In this document: one piece after another, positions 34,501-46,500 of the stretch
How the letters are laid out: the number at the start of each line of letters is the position of its first letter
Numbering within the stretch: position 1 is the stretch's first letter
Source: Chromera velia
Lineage: Eukaryota > Sar > Chromeraceae
Direction of reading: 5' to 3'
DNA length: 64,000 bases
NCBI GenBank assembly: GCA_018398765.1
Contig: JAHBMJ010003776.1
Coordinates: 1 to 64,000 of the forward strand
Program-made: the position numbers and the translations under genes
Notes under the pieces: generated by a model
What the model was told of the DNA's origin: nothing
Databases searched by the model: none
The model's input: only the letters and a program-made list of their open reading frames with translations

Positions 34501-37500
34501 CGGCCTGCATTTTCTTCATACAGAAAAAGAATTCTGTATGAAAGAAAATTTTGTATGAAAGAAAAGGTCTGCTGACGTCGAGGTCCTGCCAGTATCCCGG
34601 CCTGGAAAGAGGGAGGGGGGAGCTGAGAAATGAATTCCTGAGCAATGAATGTACACCATCATTTTGCAGAACAAAGAAAAAAAGTTTAATGTGCAACAAA
34701 CTAGAACTTTTGGAGCTTCTTTTTTGAAGTCTCAGAACCCTGTATATTTGTGCCCTCGAAATGAGTGAACTGAGCAGAATGACAAATACTTGACCAACTG
34801 ACTGACTGACTGACTGACTGACATGCACTTGCAGCGTTCGTCCTCTGCCGCCCTCTCTGAGTGTGTTGAGCATCCGACGATCTCTGCAAGGAAGTTGCAG
34901 GAATCAGTGTTGCCGCTCTTGTCGGTTGCCGTCACCGTGATTGTGTGGGGTCCCGGGGGAAGGAATGTGCCTGAGCTGATGCTCATGGAGACGGCGATAT
35001 CCTCTTCTCTGTCGATGTTGTCGAACACGATGGCACTGGAAGGAAATTGAATGACGGTCGGGTTCCGGAACACTTGGTAGTTGTACACGTTGTTCGGGCA
35101 GAGGACTGTGGGGGGCTCTCTGTCTGCACATGCTCACGCACAAATGCATTTACATATCTATGTATGTTTGCAGAGGGAGGGGAAATCGCTGCAAGAGGCA
35201 ACATCGAGAGATGCTCTTTCCCCTACATACTAAGACTTCAGCACCTTTTTCCCTCCTCTCTTTTCGTTTCCTTCATTTCCTATCCCCACTACGTTTACTT
35301 TCTGACTGACCGACGATATGCACCGTGATGGTGCACGAGTCCGAATTCCCGGAGGCGTCCCATGCGGTCACAACGACTGTGTGAGTGCCGAACTGAAGAG
35401 GACCCGGGAAGGTCGGAGAGGAGGTCAGGGGCGTGTAGGCCATCATCACATCGTCGCTGTAGGTCACTCCGAGTTCCTCCTCTATTTTCACGATGACTCT
35501 ACGGTCCTTCCGGGCGTCTGTGGCCAGAGCCACGACTGAGGGACAGCTGATCTTCGGGGCGTTTGGGTCTGCAGGAACGTTCAATCACAAACGCACGCAT
35601 TATTATTAATAGTATTGCCCCTGCATGATCCGCATGGATCCACAGACAGATCGAAAGAACGGGAGACGGGGTCGATTGTTGTTTCACACACGCACCCATG
35701 CACCTATGCACCTCCAAGGAGATCTTTGAGGCAAAGAAGTGAATCAAGTACACACCTACCTGCTCATTGAGCTACGGCAAAGTGGTCGATTGAAACAAAA
35801 CGTCTGTTCATTCTGTTTTTACCGAAAAGAAATGCAGCTAGAGGGAACAGGATGCAAGGTCCGAAACACAACACGGATGGATAGAGAGGTAATTTGGTAC
35901 TCATTCCACTGTCGCCAAGTCCAAGCTCTTTAATTTTTCTTTCAGACCGTCCTCTCCCTGCTGGCCAATACTGTTGTTCCCAAAAGACAATTGAGCCGTT
36001 GCATGCAACGCTCATCGATCATCATCTACGTCCGTACCTTCACAGACGGGATCACTCTCCGAGTCCCAAGAGGCCTCCCAACTGGAAGTGTTCGTGCACG
36101 CTCTAGAGGCCACACCCACCCTCGTCATGCCCTCAAGACAGGAAAAAGTCACGCTCTCACCAGTGCGCCAGTTTTCCCCATCTGCCGGTCCTGAGGGACT
36201 GAGGGACCCCAGAAAGGGGGCCATAGGGGTGATGCCTTCGCAGACTGCCGCTGCACGAATGAGGTTTTTCTTGAGTGCACCCATGACGACCGGTCAAGCG
36301 AGAGTCTTTTTGCGTCATGTAAGCGAACGTTGTCTTCTATCGTGCATCCACTCCCAGGGCTTCTTAGAAAATGCGCACAAGAACGAAGGCCAGAAAACAT
36401 AATCCATCGGATTATGAGACGACGGTGGCACTCAAAACATTTTTTTCTGAGTCAAGTGATGCAAGGAGCAAAAAGGAACACTGCCAGGAATAAACACAAG
36501 ATTTTGACTAACGTTCGCACGACGCCGTGTGCACAGGCCACTCCGATGCCGCAGGGGATGCAGATTCGATCCCTTCGCATGTCAGCGTGGAGACTCCAAT
36601 TTGCAAGTGGCCGGAGTTACAGCTGCACTCAGCAGAAGCAAAAGTAAAAAGGCAACCATACAAAAACGGAATTGACACAATGTATCACTCCTGGAGTAGA
36701 GACACACACAGGCAACCAGGTCGATCCTCTTCTCCCGATTGTCCATGCATCCCTGAGGCAAATGCAAATGAATATGACCATAAGAATCAAAAAGAATCAG
36801 AGAATGCATCCCTGAGGCAATTAAATGAAAAGGATTTTGATCGGTAGAATCAAAAAGAATCAGAGAACGCGAACGTACCTGAAGGCAACAGAATCTCCCA
36901 CAAGCCAATTGACCCCATTAGGAGGGGACGAGGGTTCCATGGAGCCTCCTGAGGGGATCACGGGGGTCTGTCCTCCACAGACGGTCTCTGCAGTCATGCA
37001 ATCAGTCGATTGATTAGTCAGGCGTTGATTGAAGATTCAGTGCGAAGGTTTGGTCATCGGAGGGGGGACAGAGAGTCTGGACACATCTCTCAGAACTGTC
37101 AAAAATACCGATGGCATTAAGGCCGGCATACGGAGGCCGCAGACTGCGAATGGAGAGGGGCGAGCGGACAACCAGAACAGGGCAGGAACGCTCACACACA
37201 CAAGGTGACCGGTGGGCGGGGGGCGTGGAGAGAGAAAGGAGAAAAATAGGGAGGGAGCCGGCCAGGCAGCAAAGCAAATGGATGCAATGACAATCAAAGG
37301 AACAAACAGATTCACATGCACGCAGGCAGACAGAGAGGAAAAGAAAGCAACAGGCAGATAGATACAGATCGATGTCGGATCCGACTGACTCTCACATGAC
37401 ACCGTGTGAGAGGGAAACGCCGCAGTAGCACCCCCACTGGAGGTGCAGCTCATGGAGGAAGCGCCTCCCCCAGTAAGTGTCAGAGCGTATCCGGGGTCAC

Positions 37501-40500
37501 ACGACAGGTTTGCGGATGCGCCCACACCCGCAACATTCATGGCATCTTCAAACTTCACCGTGCCAGCAGATGCTATTGAGGGGACGTTGCTGCAGAGGAC
37601 CGCTGCAAGAGAGAGAGAGCATTGATGGAAGGAGATCCACTGAGGGCAGCCCCGACTTACGAGAGCAGGAGGAGGCTTAAGGCCATTTAGATACAAGAGC
37701 CTCCAGAGTCAACGAAACAAGAGCGACTACTTGTGATCTCTATTCTGTGCACGCGCCCTCATTCATCCGCCGACTGACCCTCACAGAGTGTTCCTGTGTC
37801 CCTGCCTGCCCTTGTATTTAGTACAGAAAATAAATGCACTCACCCTCACAGAGTGTTCCTGCGTCCCTGCCTGCCCACGAAGCGTCCGTGTACCCATCGT
37901 TGCAACTGCACGTGAAGGAGGAGCTGGTGTCCGTGCACACAGCGACACTCTCCAGGGAGTTGTTCGGGTAGTTCAGTCGGACAGTGCAGTCGTGAACTCC
38001 CTTTGCACACTCGTCCAGCTCTGCAAGGAAATGCAAGAACAAGAGGACATGCAGGGAGACGCTGAATGACACACACACAAATTCGGAGAGACGGAATGCT
38101 CCAACGACAGCCTCCAAACCCTTATGAGACCCGCGATTACAGCGTCAAGGACTTCCAAACTGCCTCCCTTCCTTCCTTTGTGTATCAATTCAGTACAGTG
38201 TTCTCTGTCTCTCTGCATTCTTGCATCTGTGTGAGGAAGAGAGAGGGGGAGGGAGAGAGACAGAGACAGAGAGTGAAAGAAAAAACGTGAGGATGGACAC
38301 AAAGAGCCAGGCAGGCAGAAAGGCAGCGACGTACTGCAGACTTCACCGTCGAGATCATACAGGGAGTTGCTGCAGTTGCAGGTCGTCGTTAGAGAAACCT
38401 CAAAAGATCCGGAGACCCCCCCCTGCTCTGCAACCCTCGTGAACACAAGAGAGTCGGCAGAGAAATTAGAGAACTCATAAGTCTCACACGCTCCTGCCAC
38501 TCCTGAAGACGCCAGGCAGACCCTTGCGTTGAGCCCATCAATGAAGCTCAACCCGACGTCTACGTCTGTCCCAGAGTTACATGTGGAGACCGACACGTCT
38601 TTCACAGGATACATTTGCGAGCTCTCTAGTACCGGGGGGAAGTGGTGAAATGGCACAGAAGCGGCGTCGGCACTGGACCAGGTCCCACAGGCGTCCGCCG
38701 CCACTCCCTGATTTGTTGCACCAGACTTTGTGACTGTGGTGCCGCAGAGGACTGCGGAAGATGCTGCACAGAGCGTGAAGAACAAAAGGGAGAGTTAAAT
38801 TTAGTTTTGGAAAAGCTTCCTCTATGTGTGGATGTCTGTATTCCAACTCGCCAGTGCGATTCCCTCTTTTTGTTTTGTTTGGCTGATTGATTGACTGACT
38901 GACGTGTGCAGGTGACTCCGCTTCCTCCATACCCAGTGTTGCAGGCACAGGTGAAGGTGCCGACAGCGTTTGTGCACTGGGCATTGGCGTCGCAGTTGTC
39001 ATTGTTGGCAGTGCACTCGTCAAGGTCTGCATCGAGACCCCCCGTGAGCACATGCACATGCAATGGGTTGGTTGGGCAGAGAGGGGCACGACAGAAAGTT
39101 AACACACCGTGGAGGGAGGGAAAAAGTCAGGAAGGAAGGAAGAAAAATCCAAAAATGAAGACCGACAAAACAAAAGAACTATTTGCATTAATCACCCGCG
39201 CGTCAGGCAGACAGACAGATTCTTTTGCACACACACACACACGCAGCTGACTCACCCGAGCACGCAGTCCCGCTGTCCGAAATTCCAGCGGCATCCTCCC
39301 ATCCTGCGTTGCACTGACACCCGAAGCTCCCGACTCCGTTCGTGCAGTTGGCGTTGCCGTCGCAGTTGCTCAGTCCTCCAGAGCATTCGTCCACGTCTGC
39401 ACGCATCCATCCATGCACGGGCACTCTTCTCATTCATTCCAATTCATTCTTCTCTACGAGTTGATCCTTGTCGTTTCAGATCTGACTGTCTCCGGGTTCC
39501 TTCCTGGCTCGGACCCAGACTCTAGAAGTGATTTGCGTTTTGTACAGCTTTGCTTGTACCAAAAAATATAAGAAAGAGATCACAGGGGGTCTGAGCTCAT
39601 ATCAGAAGCCTTAATTGACTACTGAAGTCGAAAGATGATGAGTGACTTTGCCTACTAGCCACAGAATCTTGTATGGAAGGCGGAGACTGGATTCGGATTC
39701 AGAGCTCCAACGAGAAACAAAAACTGATTTGATCAGCCTCACTCACCTTCGCACCAAGTGCCATCTGTGGCGATCGTCCTCCACCCGTCTGTCTGATTGC
39801 ACGCGCACTGAAAACTGCCCTCTGTGTTTGTACAAGCGGCACCCAGACCACAGTTGTCAACTGATGTCCCGCATTCATCAGTATCTGCACGCAATATGAA
39901 ATGCAAAAACATTCATACAACAAAAAGGAATGGAGAAACTCAGCCAAACAGATGTAAGCGCAAAAGTCAACAAACAGTCACGCACATGTAGGCAATGGGT
40001 GTTTTTGGAACCATTGATGTGTGTGTGCCTTTTTTTGTTTTTCATTCACCCCGCAAGGGGTCAAGCGGTGTCAAGCTTGAAAGGCATTAAGAGCGGGGAC
40101 TCCTTGCAGCCCTCTCTTTCAAATTTGGGTACTTACAGGTCTCCACTCTCGAGCCGCACAAGTAAAACTCAGAGGGTTTAAAAAAACAAAATAGGTTTGC
40201 CTTATGAATGACCTGAGCAGCTGAGGATGTTGGAGGCATTCGTGGTGAGTGTGTGGAACCCTGTCAGGCAGGAACAGCTGAAAGAGGCCACGGAGTTCGT
40301 GCAATTTGTGCGGAGAGAGTCGCAGTTGTGCATTCCAGTTGCGCACTCGTCCAGCTCTGCACACACGCAGACACTCAGGCGGAGGGGGGGGAGGGGGGAT
40401 TGCCGACCGTCAGACAGACGGATACAGATTTGGACGGTTCGTTTGTCTCTTTCTCTTCTTTCTCTTTGCCACTTTTCGCCCTTTTGCGAGCTCTTCCTTG

Positions 40501-43500
40501 TTGTTCGCTCCTTTCTTTTTTCTGTCTTTCTCCCTTTGTTTATCCTTTGCCGTCTCCGTTCTCCTTCGTCTTCGCCCCCTTTCTTCCTGACTTTTTTCCA
40601 TTTTTTGTCCGACCCCTTTTCTTTGGTTTGCTGCCCTGCTTCGCTTGTTGAACTGGCACGCGCCTCCTCTGTAGACGAAGTACTCACATGAGCATCCCAG
40701 TGCAGTGTTTGAATCTCAGGTTCATTCATTCATTCATTCATTCAGTGAAGGGGTTCCGTACCTGAGCACGTTGGGGGCGTCCCCTGCCACTCCGATGCGG
40801 CGTATGCAGTCCCTGTGCACGTGAACGTCACAGCACCCGCACTGTCGAGCGAATATCCTCTGTTGCATGCGTAAGTGAAGACGACAGTCTGCGAGGTCGA
40901 GCCCGTCTGACCCGAATCGGTGCGGGTCAGGTTGGCACCCAGTGTGTTAGGCTGTGAGTCCGCCGTCTCGTTGCAGGACACAGCTGCATCGATCCATCAC
41001 AAGGTTCAACAAGGCAAACAAAATGAAGGGGAAAAGAACATTCGGGCAGGGAAGAGGTCCGAGGGGGGCTGCTCCAGCATAGAAAACAATTGGTCAAAGC
41101 ACTACAAGAATCATTTCTCCCAAGAAACCCCTTCTTTCATATTGATGGTTTTCAGGAACCCGATGAATTGTCGATGTGCTTGTTGCACACAGGCTCCTGA
41201 GCAACATTGAGCCTTCTCGGTCTGTCTATCAGAAGTTGCGTTCTCAACTGACCGGTGCAATTAGGAGGCGTTCCCTGCCATTGTGAGACCCCATACGCTG
41301 TCCCTGTGCAGGTGAAGGTGACAGTGGCGGCACCGTCCAGAGTGAACCCGTTGTTGCAGCTGTACTTGAAGTCTGCAGTTGCTGTCGTCGTGCCTGTCTG
41401 GCCTGAGTCTGTGCGGATCACCTGGGCACCGAAAGTGTTCGGCTGGAGGTCAGTTGTTTCGTTTGTACACGTCACAGCTGCATAAGCACGTGAGCACAAA
41501 AAGGAAACACGCAAGTCCTCCTGCCAGTCCGATCCTTGGGACCCCTCTCACCTGATTGATACTTTATGGGTTTTGTTCATTCTGAGACAGATCAAAGCCG
41601 CAAATTTCGTCGAGACCCAAACAGTATACAGGGAGATGGGCTTATGCAGCTGCGAAAAGCATATTCGATGCTAAGAAGGGTACCCACGATTTCCATACAC
41701 GTGCAAAGCACAATACAATCAGATGGCCCACAAAACTCTTGTGCGGACCTTCAGATAAAGGTATACAGGGAGTTACGCTTTCGACAGCTCAAGGCAACAT
41801 CATCTTTTGATATCTGCAGCGCAGCAGAAGGCAAAAAGCCCACCTGAGCATGTCGGCGGCGTCCCCTGCCAGGAGGACTCGGCGTATGCCGTCGCTGTGC
41901 AGGTGAATGTGACGGCGCCTGCACTGTCAAGTTGGTACCCGTTGTTGCAGCTGTACGTGAAAGTCGCGGTGTCTGTAGTGTTTCCCGACTGCCCGGAGTC
42001 TGTTCGAATTACCTGTGCACCCAGAGAGTTTGGCTGCGTGTCCCCGGTCTCGTTGCACGCAACGGCTGCAGAGTACGTACAAATTCTCTTATAAATGAAT
42101 GAGGATAAACGAAAAGTCATTTCCACCAATTCTCTAGTTGCAAGCACGTGATATTCTGCACTCATGCACCCTCATACAGGAAATGCCAGAAGAACGAATC
42201 GAGCGGCAGCAAGGCAAGATGTGCAGGAGAGGACGCAACCATGGTGGGTCTATCGGAGGAAAAAAGTTGATCTGAAGAAAACCAAAAAGCTGGAAAGAGT
42301 GGCCCAGACAGTTGAACAACTGACCAACCTGAGCACGTCGGGGGCGTTCATTTACAAGAATTCTGTATGAAAGTGGGTGCATAAAAAAAAAATTGAACAA
42401 CTGACCCACCAGAGCACGTCGGGGGCGTTCCCTGCCACTCAGAAGCCCCGTAAGCCGTGCCAGTGCAGGTGAAGGTGACGGCTCCAGCGCTGTCAAGTCG
42501 ATACCCATTGTTGCAGCTGTAGGTGAAAACGGCGGTGTCACTTGTGCTGCCCGTCTGGCTGTTGTCACTTCGCGTCACCTGGGCGCCCAGTGTGTTGGGC
42601 TGTGAGTCCGTGGCCTCCCCTGTGCAGTCGACCGCTGCATGCATGATGCAGGTATGCATGTATGTAAAGATGCATGAATGGATGTATGTATAGATGGATG
42701 GATGCAAGAATTAGAATATGAATGCATCGTCCGGAAGGAAACCAAGAGAAAGGCGACAGGCAGGCAAGAACTCCGCATGGACAAGGGGCAGGGGGCCGGC
42801 GAAAACGGTCAAGGATCCTTTTCTGCAAGGGTTTCTTATCGAAGAGGACAACCATTTGATCTGCCCACCTTTACAGGTCGGGGGCGTTCCCTGCCATTGT
42901 GAGACCCCATAAGCTGTCCCTGTGCAGGTGAAGGTGACAGTAGCGGCACCGTCCAGAGTGTACCCGTTGTTGCAGCTGTACTTGAAGTCTGCAGTTGCGG
43001 TCGTCGTTCCTGCCTGGCCGGAGTCTGTGCGAATCACCTGGGCACTCAGTGTGTTGGGTTGAGGGTCTGAAGTTTCGTTGCAGGATACAGCTGCATCCAT
43101 CCGTGGTGCACCAAAGGAAACAGAAAGGAAGCAATTACTTGAGGGGTGGGTGAGGGACGGATGGATGAATCCTGTGGGACATAAAATTTGACTTACTGGG
43201 GACTCATTGCCTACTGAGTATTTATTTCTACACAAAAAAAGAAAGTCGGAAGGGAAGGAGGGAGGGAGGACTGTGCACGAAGGCATGATGCATGCAGGGA
43301 TGCAGATAGGGTAGGTGGTAAGTCTTTGACACCGTTAGATGGAGTCAAAGGGTGAAGAGATATTTGCAGTGACGGTCTGTCTGTCAGTGAGTGCATGATG
43401 ATTCTCTTCATGGAGAAGTGATGATTCGACATAGCCACCCCAGCGCAGAAGACTACAAACACACAAATACAGAAAGAAACCAAAAACAGCATCGGGAGAG

Positions 43501-46500
43501 ACCCCTGCCGCCGAGAGCCCCAACGTCAAAAAATAAAGAAGAGCCCCCCCCCCCCACCTGAGCAGCTGACGCCGTCCCCGCTGTACCCATTGTTGCATGC
43601 ACAAGTGAAGCTTCCCGCAGTCTCGGTACACGCCGCGTGTGTCGCACAGTTGTGGGTTCCCCCACTGCACTCACTGATGTCTGCACACAAGCACAAAGGA
43701 TCCAGCGAGCGTTCACCGAGTTGCAATCGTGACGATTCTCGCTTTGAGAAGGGAGCGCAAAAATATTGACAGGAGTTCTGTTGACTTTCTCGTAGACAGG
43801 CACAGACAAGTCGAAGACAAAACGATGAAAAACACCCACAAGCTATTCCTATTCTCTTATGCCCTTTCGTGCAAGTCGAGGCACTCACCCGAGCACGAGA
43901 GGCCGTCTCCAGAGAATCCGGAGGCACACACTCATTCATTTTCATACAGAATTCTTTTTCATAATGCATGCAATGAAGGCACTCACCCGAGCACGAGAGG
44001 CCGTCTCCAGAGAATCCGGAGGCGCACGCACAGGTGAAGCTTCCGACTGTGTTTGTGCACACAGACCCACTCGAAGCGCAGTTCTCCAAATTGGAGACGC
44101 ACTCGTGCACGTCTGCATTCATTGCCCACACGCATGCAGGAGGAGACGAATCAATGCGGGCATGTAATGAAGGAGAAAGACGGGCAAACGGTACACGGCA
44201 GTCGGGTGAAAAATCCCTGTGGAGATCACGTTTGTCCGCACTCTCTTCTGTTTTGCTTTCTTCACATCTGGAATCTATTTTTTCACAGACACAGGCTGCA
44301 TGCACTTTCCATTCATGTTACACAATGAGATGATGCCTTTCCTCACCCATGTGCAACTTGATCTCCCCCAAAGACATCCACTCGTCAGTTGCAGTTCTCG
44401 AGTTCCTCAGGAAGTGGAAGGCGAAGTGCGTGAAGGAGGAGGAGACATTAGAGGCAGCAAAACTCCGATCTTCAGAGTGGCCCCACCCTGTCTCCCCAGA
44501 GTACGAAGCGATCTCTGTCCATCCAGAGGACAGACTGTGGGACCCGTACACGACACTCTTGCTGGGAGTCTGGGCAGCCACACCGTCGGACTTTGACCTC
44601 ATTGTGTACCTGCAGAAACACAGGAAAGGAACGCGAGGGAGGACAATAACTAAGAGACTTATTTTTCACTTCAATAGTTGAACGATGATGCACGGATACA
44701 GAACATGCGTGAGTAGAGAAAAGATTTACTCTTTGATGTATTTTCAAAGGCAAAAAAGACAGAATAAAGAGAGAATCTCTCCAGCTTCTACGATTGCATT
44801 GCTTTCCTTTTTCGACGAGCAGTGTGTTTCTAATCCCGGCGGCATGTCCTGCATTTTGCTGACCAGTACATCGTCGCATTGCACGGAACTTCTAAAACGA
44901 TCTGGAGGTCCCCGTCGGAAGCAGCAGCTGTCCCGGGTTGTCGCCCGAGAGAGTCGTCACTGTGCCACCCCCCTCCCCCCGTATTCAAAATGGCACTGGA
45001 TCCCCCCTCTTCCCCATCAAACGCTCCGTTGGGGGGCCACTCATTGTCCCCCCACGATGTCGTCCCCGGGTTCTCCCACCACTCCTGCCTGGCCATGGCC
45101 CGATACCGGCCTGGACACACGGTTCCTGAGTAGTCTTTGTACATCGTGTGCAGGCTGTGGTAGAGAACGGAGGCGTCCTTGGTCCAACTGCTGGCCTTGC
45201 CCAGGTCAGAGGGGGGCACCTGAGGAAGGGAGGTGCAGTTGATGCCATCCCCCCCAAACCCAAAATTGCACGCACAGGTAAAGCTTCCCGACGTTTCTGT
45301 ACACGCAGCGTTGGAGTTGCAGTTGTGGAGTCCACCAGAGCACTCACTGATGTCTGCACAGAAAAGGGATTCAGAAGAACAAAGAGAATGAAATTCGAAA
45401 AGCTGATGTGAATTTAAAAGGAGCAAATTTTCCAACGAAGCTTCAAGGGAGAGAGGCAGAGCGTCTCATCCTTGCAAAATGAAAGAAAGGAACAACGATC
45501 GACGAAAAGGAGAGCAGGGGGGGACCAAGAAGACAATGATTGCCCTCGACGCAGAACGAAAGGTAAAGTTCCAAAAACGGAAAGCCAAAATATCCAAAAA
45601 ACGAAGATCATCTCACCCGAGCAGGTCGGAGGTGTGCCCTGCCACTCCGATGTAGAGATATTTGTTCCTGTGCATGTGAAGGACACAGACCCCCCGCTGT
45701 CCAGTTGGAACCCCGAGATGCACCCGTAGATGAACGTTGCCGTGTCTCCCGTGTTTCCTGTCTGGCCCCCCGCGTCAGTCCTGTTCACCTGAGCCCCCAA
45801 TGTGTTGGGCTGCGTGTCTGTGCTCTCGTTGCAGGAGACAGCTGCATGGGTGCACGCATTTGCGGTTCGATTCATTCACGCAGAGATGCAAGAAAGCAAG
45901 GGAGGAAAGACAAAAGGGGATCTTTCTGCGGAGCAAAAGGTCCAATTTGACCCACTAAGCAAGTCATTTTGATTCTGCACAACTGAACCAAGGAAGGAAG
46001 AAACACTTTGGAGGTCTGAGGTTTACATGGATGTCTAATCGAGACACTTAGTGCCTCCCAGCTCCAGGCTGCTCCAAGTCCTCCTCCCCACCTCCCCATG
46101 CACCCCCCGAATTGACATGCAGACCTGCGCAGCTGAGCCCAGAGCCCGAGAACCCGTTGTTGCATACACAGGTGAAACTTCCCGCAGTGTCTGTACAGGA
46201 GGCGTTCCCTCCGCAGTTGTGGACATTCGAGGCGCACTCGTCAATTTCTGCATGATCGACAGGCAGACAGCCGAACGATTCAACTTCTTTGATCATAAAG
46301 TACATGAGTGTCTGTTAGACAGTGAAAGACGAGGCGAAAGCGATTCGTATTCCTTCACTTTCGAACCGCCAAAGTGAAAGCCGTTTTCGCTCACCAGTCC
46401 AGTTTGATGTGAACAGCTTAATGTCACAGCACGCATTTACTTTCATACATAATAAATGCTCCCTGAAAAAGAATTCTGTATGAAAATAAATGAACTCACC

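Noticed and set aside
40391-40691. Pyrimidine-rich frames encoding F/L/S-rich protein
   Set aside because: They are intron sequence between a sushi and an EGF exon; no splice framing supports an extra exon.
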